A stretch of 60,000 nt of DNA from Liolophura sinensis (GCF_032854445.1 NC_088306.1:1306501-1366500), one strand, 5' to 3'; positions 54,801 through 60,000 are shown, numbered from the stretch's first letter. Numbers and translations: made by a program. Notes: generated by a model not told the origin, from the sequence alone.

Positions 54801-57196
54801 ATTGATGCCCCGCCTTGTTCCCCAGACAGCCTTCACGCTGACAGCTAATCAGGCGGTCTTCCTTTATAGGTAGATACAGACATTTGTCTATCCATGGAGG
54901 ATAGACAAATGTCTGTATCTACCTATAAAGGAAGACCAATGTCTATATTTACCTCCATGGGAAGACCAATGTCTACATTTACCTCCATGGGTAGACCAAT
55001 GTCTATATCTACCTATAAAGGAAGACCAATGTCTATATTTACCTCCATGGGAAGACCAATGTCTATATATACCTCCATGGATAGACAAATGTCTGTATCT
55101 ACCTATAAAGGAAGACCAATGTCTATATTTACCTCCATGGGAAGACCAATGTCTATATTTACCTCCATGGGTAGACCAATGTCTATATATACCTCCATGG
55201 GAAGACCAATATCTATATTTACACCCATAGGTAGACCAATGTCTATATATACCTCCATGGATAGATGAAAAGCTGTCATAAGCAAACATTAGATTGTGGA
55301 AATCAGCTGCTTTCTGTAACATGTCCCAAGAACCATGAAAAATGTCAAAGCAATCCGTTTCATATTAGTTTATTTCTTGATTCTTTTTGCATGTTCAAGG
55401 TCAACTTTCCAGACAATTTATACATCTAATATATTGATTATGTTTCAGATTTTGAGGATATAGTAGTTTAATGTTAAAATGCTTCTTCAACCACTTATAG
55501 TCACTATTAGGGCTCACAAACAGTCATGGCAATGAGAGCAGACCAATTCACAAATTCTCTATCCAAAAATAGAACTTGAATCCCCAGCTCACTTGAGTTA
55601 GAAATTCACAAATTTTACAAATGTTTCATATGGCTTAACTCAGGACTGATGTCAGCAAATGCTTCAATTCCCATTTCTTCTCCAAATCTTTTTTCTCTGT
55701 CTCAGAACCCTGTCTAACTTTTGTACAAAATACTAATTTCACTTATTTGTTGACACTTCTGAAGCCTTGGTATGCCTGAACAAATGAGTGTCAGACAGAG
55801 CTAGAAATGTGTTAATTCCCGTGTCTGCTCCCAAACTGCTGCCTGCCTCACAACACTTGCGGGCCAACTCTTATGCAAGACACTAATTTTGCAAATTTGT
55901 TGAAATTTTTAAAGCTACTCACAATCTTTGTTGCCCGTCTCTGATGGTGTGGGTAAAGAGGCATTAAGCTCTGCCTGCATGTTAGCCGCCTGATTAGCTG
56001 TCAGCGTGAAGGCTGTCTGGGGAACAAGGCGGGGCATCAATGGCACCAATCGCCTCCCTTCTATCAGCCATTCTGAACTTGTGTCAGGGCCAAATGTGCT
56101 GCAATAAAAATGTGAAACCTTTATTATTTCATGGGTTGATTTGAGAAGCTTCAATTTCTTTCCATTGGCCACCTCGCTGGTTTATTTGTCTGGATCTCTG
56201 CAAGCGTTAGACCCTGACCACTGCAGTTGTATCTTCCCAGCTCTAGCACCAGATGTTAGCAGGTACCTCGGGTACCTGGCACACGTCGCTGGCATACTCC
56301 AGGCACTCTGGTTTCCTTCATCTACACATTGAAGGCTATAATATTTATAAGTTAAAAATTCTATGGGTTTATTAAACTGTTTACAATATGAAACAGACTA
56401 CAAAACTTTAACAAGTTGAATTCATAATTGTGTTTCGTAAAACAAACTATACTTTTAGGAAGAGTGTAGCCCTTTAAATCCCAGAGAACTATTTCTACCA
56501 TAAATCTGAGTGCAGTGACAGGCAGCTTACTTGTCAGCAATGGTGCACAGTTTCTCATCATTCACCGCTCTTCTCACCTCAGCTCTGTGACGTTCAGTAG
56601 ATATGCTGAAATTACAAAATAAGCTCATACCTGAAATGAAGTGCACCCATTAGTCAAATGCCTTAGGTCAGTTAGTTACACACTGATCAATGAGATTAAA
56701 ACTTTCAGGTTCAAATCCATTCCTAAAGACTGATGATGTGTTAGTCTCATTGTCTCATCCTCCCAAAATATTTCAAATAGAGCGTAAAAGATCAACAATT
56801 AAACCGGAATGCTGCTGGGTACATCTATTCATATTTTACTCCACCATTCCAAGATATATCTCACTAAGAAGTGAGTTCTGAGTTTTTTTAAGGTTTTTGT
56901 TTCACAATGTCCTTGATAAAACTTTGAATGGCTAAGGCTCTGTAGCAGTATGAAGTTGTTTTTTTCATTTTAGGAATGACAAAATCAGTGCACAACAGGA
57001 CTAAGATCAATGTTAACCTAGGGGTCAAAAATAACCTCAGTGTGTTCTGTAACTCCTGGAGCTGTTTTTTCTTCTCCTTGGTGAGATCCCCTTGAGCCCT
57101 GAAGACAGAGATAACTGAGGAGTAGGCCTCCAGTTCCAGGCGTCTCAGCACCCGCTTAGACTCTTCACGAGTCATGTCCAGAAGGAGGGGCCACAT
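30798..57196 (-). CDS. EMSY: EMSY-like chromatin repressor with an extra C-terminal bromodomain (23 coding exons, 1,199 aa)
   Basis: EMSY is a nuclear chromatin-associated repressor (BRCA2 partner in vertebrates; part of SIN3/KDM5-type complexes). The exons listed separately sum to 3,600 coding bases including TGA, with every phase consistent. The ENT domain is near residues 1-100 (WPLLLDMTREESKRVLRRLE, STERHRAEVRRAVNDEKL), followed by EGRRLVPLMPRLVPQTAF, NVVVLPSG, a basic RKRKR near 187, SPMKITISK, KPTIQIKQEGG, MKIITQTLPTSSKLLPKP, KPNVIVVQK, LDPQTGIFHS and GALTLDELTSQRLE. All of these match blocks remembered from vertebrate EMSY in order. Vertebrate EMSY stops shortly after the last block; here five further exons encode KRRRK (~1043), a bromodomain (~1063-1178) and a Lys-rich tail. 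The start ATG at 57196 lies 10 bases into its exon and corresponds to the vertebrate start within a few residues. Confidence 0.93.
31060..31185. repeat. Short degenerate tandem repeat
   Basis: Three to four diverged units around TTCACTGACGATGTACATCA ATTCATGACTTCTT, in the last EMSY intron. Confidence 0.7.
31325..32745. repeat. 52-bp minisatellite in the last EMSY intron with a 129-bp higher-order end
   Basis: Unit GCCACACCGGTGGGAGACCA + GCGGACGTCACTGGTGACGT + ACAGACACAC, about 27 copies. Each unit carries the palindrome CACCGGTG and the hairpin-forming GTCACTGGTGAC. From about 32340 three 129-bp composite units appear, marked by ACACTGGGGGAAGTCCAG. Confidence 0.96.
32797..32945 (-). mobile_element. 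SINE family B copy
   Basis: Reverse-oriented tail at the left (TATTTGATTGATGTTTTCAC, AAGAATATTTCACTTATA) and body GGACAGCATTATGGTGGGAA ... GACCTTTCCACATA. The head is missing or diverged. Confidence 0.85.
33171..33335 (-). CDS. EMSY: EMSY exon 22, bromodomain helices B and C
   Basis: Acceptor TGTTTCAG, donor GTACTG, 55 codons in phase 0. It encodes SSQYSDFDEFHADMMLVCEN and CNTYNPPGH; Asn in CNTYN is the acetyl-lysine-binding residue. An in-frame upstream acceptor (exon start 33386) would add 17 residues in the AB loop; the shorter form fits the usual domain length better. Confidence 0.92.
33588..33745 (-). mobile_element. SINE family B copy
   Basis: Left end TATTTATTTAACTGATTGGT GTTTCACACTGTACTC and body GGCCAGCATTATGGTGGGAG GAAACCGGGC. 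It lies in an EMSY intron inside the bromodomain region. Confidence 0.88.
33995..34415. repeat. ~32-bp minisatellite in an EMSY intron
   Basis: About 12 units of GTACATGTAAACGATGTTTT + ATGGGTGGCTGAGG with small length changes. Confidence 0.95.
34850..34929 (-). CDS. EMSY: EMSY exon 21, bromodomain ZA loop and helix A
   Basis: Acceptor CTTACAG, donor GTAGTT, phase 1 in and phase 0 out. It encodes DPEDAPDYFHIIQNPMDFST and IKRKLE, the canonical bromodomain APDYxxxIxxPMDxxTI signature. Confidence 0.93.
35537..35916. mobile_element. MITE-like element with terminal inverted repeats, copy 2
   Basis: Ends AATTCCTCAACCTTTTCTCA and ACATGCGAAAAGGTTGAAGA are inverted repeats. It shares ends and internal words with 11280-11482 but carries about 170 extra internal bases (near 35690-35860). 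Confidence 0.75.
35960..36092 (-). mobile_element. SINE family C fragment
   Basis: AGTATCATGCCAAAGACACC and TTTGATCCCAGATTTCCTGA CTTTGAGGCAGATG match the head half of the other family-C copies. Confidence 0.65.
36118..36245 (-). mobile_element. SINE family B fragment
   Basis: Left end TGATTGGTGTTTGATGTCGT ACTCAAGAATATTTCACGTA and body GGCCAGCATTTTGGTGG. Confidence 0.82.
36350..36432 (-). CDS. EMSY: EMSY exon 20, bromodomain helix Z and ZA loop
   Basis: Acceptor TCTTCAG, donor GTAAGT, phase 2 in and phase 1 out. It encodes ILSKVSKVRGSNKDKSDFDA and SSWFLYP; W-F-x-x-P occupies the WPF-shelf position of the ZA loop. Confidence 0.88.
36867..37098 (-). CDS. EMSY: EMSY exon 19, basic cluster and bromodomain start
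   Basis: Acceptor TATTCTAG, donor GTAAGA, phase 1 in and phase 2 out. It has a Ser/Gly-rich region, then ASKRRRKPPTSFDESPTPSS (NLS-like) and GSWVRAALG, which begins helix Z of the bromodomain. Confidence 0.88.
37508..37625 (-). mobile_element. SINE family B fragment
   Basis: Left end TTTATTTATTTGACTAGTGC, then CTCAAGAATATTTCACTTAT and a degenerate body with GGCAGACCTTCCCACA. Confidence 0.8.
37808..37964 (-). CDS. EMSY: EMSY exon 18, equivalent of the vertebrate C-terminus
   Basis: Acceptor CTTCACAG, donor GTAAGT, phase 0 in and phase 1 out. GALTLDELTSQRLEASDEVL aligns with the end of vertebrate EMSY (GLLELNNFTSQQLDDEE). There is no stop here; the frame continues into exon 19. Confidence 0.9.
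38396..38480 (-). mobile_element. SINE family B tail fragment (degenerate)
   Basis: TTGATTTGATTGGTGTTTTA TGCCATTGCGC is the reverse complement of the family-B end; the rest is diverged. Confidence 0.6.
38835..39416 (-). CDS. EMSY: EMSY exon 17 (largest), LDPQTG and ALVSILTG blocks
   Basis: Acceptor ATGTTCAG, donor GTAAAT, 194 codons in phase 0. It encodes GDLDPQTGIFHSTGSS (vertebrate LDPQTGLFYRS), SLAQAQIDLDPYEFMEEDMV (vertebrate SLMEAQIDTN) and KEALVSILTG (vertebrate KALATSMLTG), then a Ser/Ala-rich tail. This exon ties the 3' half to EMSY. Confidence 0.93.
39529..39800 (-). mobile_element. SINE family B, near full length
   Basis: Left end TATTTATTTATTTGATTGGT GTTTCACGCCGTACTC, body through GGGAAGGCATGTCAGCAACC, then a tRNA-like head near 39690-39800. 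Confidence 0.88.
39893..40020 (-). CDS. EMSY: EMSY exon 16
   Basis: Acceptor GTCAACAG, donor GTGGGT, phase 1 in and phase 0 out. It encodes EQAMSMVNPVPQTKGVAETE and GVGTTTMTDPASINQSQQ. Confidence 0.82.
40352..40422 (-). CDS. EMSY: EMSY exon 15
   Basis: Acceptor GTTACAG, donor GTATCT, phase 2 in and phase 1 out. It encodes QPASDLSQDSSGDPLSQDQF plus YTL. It is short and placed by phase continuity. Confidence 0.75.
40629..40850. mobile_element. Foldback element with ~35-bp inverted ends
   Basis: The left end (CCACGAAGGCCTTTCTGACT TAAATCAAAATTT) and right end (AAATTTTTGATTTAAGTCAA AACTGGCTTTGCCGAA) are imperfect inverted repeats. A reverse-complement relative lies at 53345-53550. Confidence 0.75.
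41266..41530 (-). mobile_element. SINE family B, near full length
   Basis: Left end TTTATTTATCTATTTATTTA, then CTTTACGCCGCACTCAAGAA, body GCCAGCATTATGGTGAGAGG, and head with the box B complement GACTTGAACTCAC near 41447. Confidence 0.9.
41579..41681 (-). CDS. EMSY: EMSY exon 14
   Basis: Acceptor TCTCACAG, donor GTACGT, phase 1 in and phase 2 out. It encodes LPPNLANEWFEYDVTDDVQS, acidic and aromatic. No specific family match was recalled; the phases fit. Confidence 0.82.
42272..42446 (-). CDS. EMSY: EMSY exon 13
   Basis: Acceptor ATTTTCAG, donor GTAGCT, phase 0 in and phase 1 out. It encodes DGKTSLLAELIQAAGMSSDS and SSPIIIEESTPAGEITTTQS, a short helix-like block followed by a Ser/Thr-rich stretch. 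Confidence 0.85.
42625..42805 (-). mobile_element. SINE family B copy
   Basis: Left end TATTACTTTGATTGGATTTA TATGCCATACTCAAGAA, body AGCCAGCATTATGGTGCGAG, box B complement GGACTTGAACACAC. Confidence 0.85.
42955..45800 (-). repeat. 60-bp minisatellite carrying a copy of the exon 12 splice donor in each unit
   Basis: About 47 tandem units; minus-strand consensus AGTTCAGTGCTCTAAAGGTA + AGATCACAGCGTAGGCCAGC + ATAATCACACAGAGCTCACT. The first 17 bases plus GTAAGATCAC match the end of EMSY exon 12 and its donor at 45786, and the array directly abuts that exon. Variants have GTAGGATC or GTAAAGATC at the donor position. Reading through a donor meets TAA within nine codons. Confidence 0.97.
45787..45897 (-). 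CDS. EMSY: EMSY exon 12
   Basis: Acceptor GTTTTAG, donor GTAAGA at 45786, 37 codons in phase 0 (ELVSFIQKHDPQKIVTAKTL then KVILTTSAHDFRALK). Its last ~27 bases and donor resemble the unit of the adjoining 2.8 kb minisatellite. Confidence 0.85.
46505..46935. repeat. 37-bp minisatellite in an EMSY intron
   Basis: About 11 units of AGAGCCTCGCCATTTAGCTC + AGTGTTCATAAGCTGTC. Confidence 0.95.
46940..48190. other. EMSY intron, nothing recognised
   Basis: No exon or known repeat was recognised between the 37-bp minisatellite and exon 11. Confidence 0.5.
48195..48304 (-). CDS. EMSY: EMSY exon 11, KPNVIVVQK block
   Basis: Acceptor TTGTTCAG, donor GTGAGA, phase 1 in and phase 0 out. It encodes GGKPNVIVVQKSQGKKLIGQ, which matches vertebrate KPNVIVVQKTTGK. 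Confidence 0.93.
48640..48786 (-). CDS. EMSY: EMSY exon 10
   Basis: Acceptor TTGTTTAG, donor GTATGT after GCGG, phase 1 in and out. It encodes ASLGSKILNITTQGGKVIAT and NKSPNVVTVNPKTLHLTAVK. Reading on past the donor reaches TAG 20 codons later; the chosen donor restores the frame needed by exon 11. Confidence 0.85.
48960..49108. mobile_element. Small foldback element (tentative)
   Basis: The left end GAGCCCAGTTGTTCACACGT and right end TTAACACACTTTTGAGCAAC AGGCCTC are imperfect inverted repeats. Similar half-elements are at 40466-40560 and 42838-42950 (AGTTGTTCAAANGTGTA). Confidence 0.5.
49214..49378 (-). CDS. EMSY: EMSY exon 9, KIITQ-SKLLPKP block
   Basis: Acceptor CTGTTCAG, donor GTAAGT, phase 1 in and out. 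It encodes GMKIITQTLPTSSKLLPKPS and GTPIVVVSSSSQTHTSGSV. The 5' edge of this exon is the apparent seed of the minisatellite at 49379-50580. Confidence 0.93.
49379..50580 (-). repeat. ~85-bp minisatellite derived from the EMSY exon 9 acceptor region
   Basis: About ten units with plus-strand core GGCTTAGGGGAGGTGGGAGG + CTTCTGGATAATGACCATTC + CAGAACAAGTACATGAGTGA. They align with the start of exon 9 and its upstream intron (AGCTTAGAGGAAGTGGGCAG, ATTCCTGAACAGAGAAGTAC). Translated on the minus strand a unit gives GMVIIQKPPTSPKPLL against exon 9 GMKIITQTLPTSSKLLP. The AG of the acceptor is TG in all units I read. A SINE-like element at 49466-49795 splits the array. Confidence 0.9.
49466..49795 (-). 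mobile_element. SINE family C, near full length
   Basis: tRNA-like head at the right (box B complement GGGATTGATCCCAGG, box A region near 49780), body with CTTGACCAACCTGTCCTGTT TCC. It is flanked by TCTGGATAA (49452-49460) and TCTGTATAA (49795-49803), a probable 9-bp target-site duplication inside the surrounding minisatellite unit. Confidence 0.75.
50862..51050 (-). mobile_element. SINE family B copy
   Basis: Left end GGGGATTGGTGTTTTACCCC CTACTGAAGAATACTTCAC, body GGCAGACCTTCCCACATACG, box B complement TTGAACTCACAG. Confidence 0.82.
51123..51258 (-). CDS. EMSY: EMSY exon 8, KPTIQIKQE block
   Basis: Acceptor TTTCCAG, donor GTAAGT, phase 0 in and phase 1 out. It contains KPTIQIKQEGG, which matches the vertebrate KPTIQIKQE motif that precedes the KIITQ block encoded by the next exon. 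Confidence 0.93.
51556..51668 (-). CDS. EMSY: EMSY exon 7
   Basis: Acceptor GTTTTCAG, donor GTGAGT, phase 1 in and phase 0 out. It encodes a Gln/Ser-rich segment (APSQVFSQQQGGSVGFATPT) and KPRMKTVTRQRLTH. Support is mainly from splice sites and phase. Confidence 0.8.
52256..52490 (-). CDS. EMSY: EMSY exon 6
   Basis: Acceptor TTGGACAG, donor GTAATT, phase 0 in and phase 1 out. It is a Ser/Thr/Val-rich low-complexity segment (VILLSSSGQSTAANILQKSV ... GNIVTVATTSALQNVSTTG), typical of the EMSY middle region. Confidence 0.85.
52797..52985 (-). mobile_element. SINE family B copy
   Basis: Left end TTATTTATTTATTTGATTGA TGTATTATGTTGTACTC, body GGAGGAAATCGGGCAGGGCC, head region GAGCTGGACTCCTGGGACAA. 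Confidence 0.87.
53345..53550. mobile_element. Foldback element, reverse-orientation relative of 40629-40850
   Basis: TTCACAAAGCCAGTCTGGAT TTCAATCAAAATTTGAAA begins it and GTCTTTGTGGAAACGGCCCC ends it. Internal words (GAGCCCTTTAAAT, GTTGTCTTAAGACA) match the reverse complement of the 40.6-kb copy. Confidence 0.75.
53623..53831 (-). CDS. EMSY: EMSY exon 5, basic cluster
   Basis: Acceptor TTTACAG, donor GTAGGT, phase 1 in and phase 0 out. It encodes DEVEEVQSRKRKRSQS (an NLS-like basic run after an acidic patch, as in vertebrate EMSY) and HSPSPMKITISKSPQTKT. Confidence 0.92.
54062..54184 (-). CDS. EMSY: EMSY exon 4
   Basis: Acceptor GTTTCAG, donor GTAGGT, phase 1 in and out. It encodes SPPVVTTPTMTPTAVAKMPR then PGSPSNVVVLPSGFSVHIK. 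NVVVLPSG is a hallmark EMSY string. Confidence 0.93.
54408..54856 (+). repeat. Inverted-repeat arm 1: antisense copy of EMSY exon 3 start
   Basis: A 449-bp exact reverse complement of 55986-56434, by line-by-line reading. It contains the intron 2 end, the TATTGCAG acceptor and the first 113 bases of exon 3 on the opposite strand to EMSY, so it is a non-functional exon fragment inside the EMSY intron 3. Confidence 0.95.
54855..54937. repeat. Perfect 39-bp hairpin
   Basis: Arms 54855-54893 and 54899-54937 are exact reverse complements with a 5-base loop (ATGGA). It starts at the inner end of inverted-repeat arm 1 and runs into the 30-bp minisatellite. Confidence 0.95.
54899..55265. repeat. 30-bp minisatellite in the spacer of the inverted repeat
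   Basis: About 12 units of GGAAGACCAATGTCTATATT + TACCTCCATG. Both strands are open through it, which is a repeat artefact. Confidence 0.95.
55923..56098 (-). CDS. EMSY: EMSY exon 3, post-ENT conserved block
   Basis: Acceptor TATTGCAG, donor GTGAGT, phase 2 in and phase 1 out. It encodes SSEWLIEGRRLVPLMPRLVP, QTAFTLTANQ and SLPTPSETGNKD. The first 113 bases and the upstream splice site lie inside a perfect inverted repeat (copy at 54408-54856). Confidence 0.95.
55986..56434 (-). repeat. Inverted-repeat arm 2, overlapping EMSY exon 3
   Basis: It covers exon 3 from 55986 to 56098, its 3' splice site and 336 bases of intron 2. The partner arm is 54408-54856 and the spacer is 1,129 bp. Confidence 0.95.
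56531..56605 (-). CDS. EMSY: EMSY exon 2, ENT domain
   Basis: Acceptor AATTTCAG, donor GTAAGC, phase 2 in and out. It encodes SISTERHRAEVRRAVNDEKL plus CTIAD, almost identical to the vertebrate ENT C-terminal helix. Confidence 0.95.
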
Positions 57197-57206
57197 GGCC
57201 TCACGT
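57036..57206 (-). CDS. EMSY: EMSY coding exon 1 (ATG at 57196), ENT domain
   Basis: Acceptor TTTTACAG, then 10 bases of leader, then ATG. It encodes MWPLLLDMTREESKRVLRRL and SVISVFRAQGDLTKEKKKQL, the ENT core. It leaves in phase 2 at donor GTTATT. At least one untranslated exon must lie upstream because the exon opens with a 3' splice site. Confidence 0.92.
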
Positions 57207-57332
57207 CTGTAAAAAAGGGGGCATATACAGGTTGATTCATTACACAGTTACATGCTCCAGTTCCCAGGAACTACTATACATGTGAATGCTGAAACCCCTT
57301 GACAGATACATTTAAACTGCACATTACAGCAC

Positions 57333-57603
57333 AATAAGCCCAACTAGTGTTTCAGGCATCTCGCAACCTCACATAGGTATCGGTGAGAGAAGGTAGGGGG
57401 CTCTCGCAAACTAACGTGGATATAAAGATGATATTTTACGGTAGTTGCTAGATTGAATACATCTGTCTGTCGATTCGACGGCGCTGTTTGCATCTAATGT
57501 AAAATCATGTCTTTTTAGCTGCGGTAGTTTGCGAGAGCTTTCACCCGTCTCGCTGATATCTGCTTGAACTCGCGACACCCATAAAACGCTGATTGGGCTT
57601 ATT
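57333..57603. mobile_element. Foldback/MITE-like element upstream of EMSY coding exon 1
   Basis: Ends AATAAGCCCAA and TTGGGCTTATT are exact inverted repeats. Subterminal GCTCTCGCAAACTAACG and TAGTTTGCGAGAGC also pair, giving long imperfect inverted ends. No coding capacity. Confidence 0.75.
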
Positions 57604-58454
57604 CTTGCATTAGCCTTATAACAGTTACTAGTCCATCTAAATGGACTCCGTGTGCATTAGCATCGCATACAATATCTTGGGGATATGGACAGTATACTGG
57701 TTTAAACAGTCATTCATTAGGAAATGATGAGGGGCCCTGAAGGCATCTACATGTAGCTCACTGCTCAGCAGAGAAAAGCCACTTACAACAACAACGACGA
57801 TGTCAAACAATACTCATAAAGGTTCTGGGCCGACAATTTTCATGAGATATTGATCACGGTTGTCTGGCATATCTGTCTGAACTAGTAAATACCAGTAGAA
57901 CGTTTATGAGACGAATGAAAGAAAAGAAATGTCCAAAAACCCTTCAAAGTTATTTTCCCGCACAGAAAAAGTAACAAAGGCCAGGTTGTATTTAAATAGC
58001 AAACTTAGAAAATGAAAACGACAGCGGATGGAGATAAAATTGCCGATCTAGTCAAAATGAACGGAAAACGGACTTTACCCGGGGAGACATACTTAATTGT
58101 GTCCTGAAAGATGTATTGCAAGAGCCATAGATGTTTGCCCTTGTTTTTTTTTTTTTTGCTTGTTTATATTTGCATCCCACGTCATAAAACGCTCGGGAGT
58201 ATATTTTACAAATTGAAAGATGTCGGTTGCGAAGTCGAATCCAGCTGTTGCTGTTTCGGCCGCATCTGTAAGACAGGATGTATGGCCATTGCCTTTCGAT
58301 GTCGGCAGTCGAATCACCAGATTTACATGTTATCACATAGACACAAGTTCGAGCATTTTAATAGCATAACAAATAGTTACACCGTTTTAGGGTATAGTTA
58401 GTTCACAGTTTGGGCTATAGTGTGTAAATAGTGGAAAAGTGGATAGCATAATAA

Positions 58455-59060
58455 AACTGCTCGGAGGGACATGCTGGAACAGAGAATGTGAGTCTGCCTG
58501 GGAACTGGAACAGAGGAAGTGAGTCTGCCTGGGCACCAGAACAGAGAATGTGAGTCTGCCTGGGAACCGGAACAGAGGAAGTGAGTCTGCCTGGGAACCC
58601 GAACAGAGAATGTGAGTCTGCCTGGGAACAGGAACAGAGAATGTGGGTCTGAATGTGAGTCTGCCTGGGAACCCGAACAGAGAATGTGAGTCTGCCTGGG
58701 AACAGGAACAGAGAACGTGAGTCTGCCTGGGAACCAGAACAGAGAATGAGAGTCTGCCTGGGAACCGGAACCGAGGACAAGCGTCTGCCTGGGAACCCGA
58801 ACAGAGAATGTGAGTCTGCCTGGGAACCCGAACAGAGAATGTGAGTCTGCCTGGGAACAGGAACAGAGAATGTGAGTCTGAATGTGAGTCTACCTGGGAA
58901 CCAGGACAGAGAATGTGAGCCTGCCTGGGAACTGGAACAGAAAATGTGAGTCTGCCTGGGAACCAGAACAGAGAATGTGAGTCTGCCTGGGAGCCGGAAC
59001 AGAGAATGTGAGTCTGCCTGGGAAACGGAACAGAGAATGAGAGTCTGCCTGGGAACCAGA
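58455..59060. repeat. 31-bp minisatellite in the EMSY 5' flank
   Basis: About 19 units of GAACAGAGAATGTGAGTCTG + CCTGGGAACC with minor variants, one unit partly duplicated twice. It lies upstream of, or in the first intron of, EMSY. Confidence 0.96.
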
Positions 59061-59559
59061 GAATTTCTCGGTAAATAAACAGCTATCTGTTAACTGTCAA
59101 TTTGCAATCAGTTGCGTAGTTACATAGGCCTATATATAAGTAAGCATCAGGTGAGGTAAACTGGAAAACGACAGCATCGCTTAATTTAACCTTTTTGTAC
59201 AGCCAAAGTACTTCGAAGAGTACATACACGCCAGTCAGATATACACCAATACTAAATTATATACATACCATCTTTTATAGCTATTTACAGTTGAAATGAG
59301 TATAGGGGTCTATGTAATTCGATACTATAGTATGTTATTAAATCTACAGCTGTTACTCGTGTTTGTACAGCAATTATATTGACGCACTATGATTTCTCGT
59401 AAAGCACAGCAAAATATTGTGTATGTGTTAATTTCTCTGTCGTAAAACACGGCAAACTATTGAGTAGGCCTATGTGTAACAGACTGTTGATACTTTTTCA
59501 CTTTTCAAAGAAATGTTACCGGCGAAAGTCCGATTTTCGTATTTTGGGTCACTACCATG

Positions 59560-59910
59560 TAGCTTGAGCGGGTTAGTGTGTCGACCGTAACCAAAACACG
59601 TGTGGCCGAGGGCGACGATACTGTGTCGCCCGCCGGGTTTATTCTGTAAATAAACCCTTTTTGCAGATATGTTGATGTCATAAAATGTGTTTCACAACTT
59701 TGATAATAGTAGGTCGAATTAAGGCGAGTATAACGAACAGTGTTTTGTTGTTGTATTTTGATCAATCCTGTTAAACAAGTTTTATGCAGCGATGCCAGGT
59801 CTATATTGTTAAAGTTACTGGCGCGAACTATTCAGTTGTGATGCGCATCCCTGCACTGCAATATGTGGAATAATTGTTTGAATAGTTAGTAATATTGTTT
59901 TCAGGTAAGT
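59560..59910. promoter_or_regulatory. Possible CpG-richer promoter segment (tentative)
   Basis: It is richer in CpG than its surroundings (TCGACCGTAACC, GGCCGAGGGCGACGATAC, GTCGCCCGCCGGG) and includes GGCGCGAA at 59820-59827, close to an E2F/DP site. A strong donor-like TTTTCAG/GTAAGT at 59904/59905 could end a first exon of a gene running right. No start site can be fixed from sequence alone. Confidence 0.3.
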
Positions 59911-60000
59911 CAAAGTGAATCTTGTGATAATGTTACTTTAAAGGTGTCAGTCCGTTTGTTAAAATGATTCTACTGACATAAATGTTTCCACTTCTCCGAT

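Noticed and set aside
54670-54873. Plus-strand open frame encoding EGRRLVPLMPRLVPQTAF
   Set aside because: It is the inverted duplicate of EMSY exon 3, cut off at 54856 and running into the minisatellite; not a separate gene.
54888-55322. 144-codon frame rich in YRHWSSHGGK on the minus strand, and its plus-strand counterpart
   Set aside because: Both strands of the 30-bp minisatellite are open; not coding.
58068-58100. ATG at about 58090 (MSPR, then GGGTAAAG donor-like sequence) as the EMSY start
   Set aside because: Joined to the first coding exon it gives MSPRT then TGA; it could be an untranslated exon with a tiny upstream frame but not the protein start.

Overview
The window is eukaryotic, intron-rich genomic DNA. 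It holds two convergent nuclear genes and an unusually heavy load of minisatellites and SINE-like repeats. Gene content (a single-copy-type DP and an EMSY orthologue), the dispersed tRNA-headed SINEs ending in CAAATAAATAAA, and the frequent CATGTACATGTA words suggest a lophotrochozoan invertebrate, probably a marine mollusc. No bacterial, viral or organellar genes were recognised. Open frames longer than about 60 codons are mostly either exons with flanking intron or frames through tandem repeats.

Left part (1-7.8 kb): a ~3.8 kb minisatellite (73/83-bp units) interrupted by one SINE with a clear target-site duplication, then a second degenerate minisatellite, then AT-rich DNA with no recognised gene.

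Plus strand, 7.8-18.9 kb: nine exons of a DP transcription factor (E2F dimerisation partner; TFDP1/2 family). They cover the region before the DNA-binding domain, the winged-helix/DEF-box, the coiled coil, the marked box and a Ser-rich C-terminus ending in TAA. The amino-terminal exon(s) were not found. One intron carries a 3.6 kb ~34-bp minisatellite with an 884-bp higher-order duplication. The exon ending at 16956 is followed by five tandem copies of its own 3' end and splice donor.

Middle, 18.9-30.8 kb: probable DP 3' UTR plus the intergenic interval between the two convergent genes, with SINEs, homopolymers and a 40-bp minisatellite.

Minus strand, 57.2-30.8 kb: 23 coding exons assemble by eye, with consistent phases and canonical GT-AG junctions, into a 1,199-residue EMSY-like protein (N-terminal ENT domain, conserved EMSY blocks). 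After the segment that matches the vertebrate EMSY C-terminus, the frame continues through five more exons that encode an NLS-like basic cluster, a complete bromodomain with its acetyl-lysine-binding Asn, and a Lys-rich tail. As far as I know vertebrate EMSY has no bromodomain, so this is the most interesting protein-level observation.

Structural oddities: three minisatellites lie against exon edges and appear to have grown from them (DP exon 6 donor, EMSY exon 12 donor, EMSY exon 9 acceptor). A perfect 449-bp inverted repeat includes part of an ENT-region EMSY exon. Every copy of one SINE family is in the sense orientation of the gene it lies in. Intron phases were tracked by hand; no alignment or gene predictor was run.
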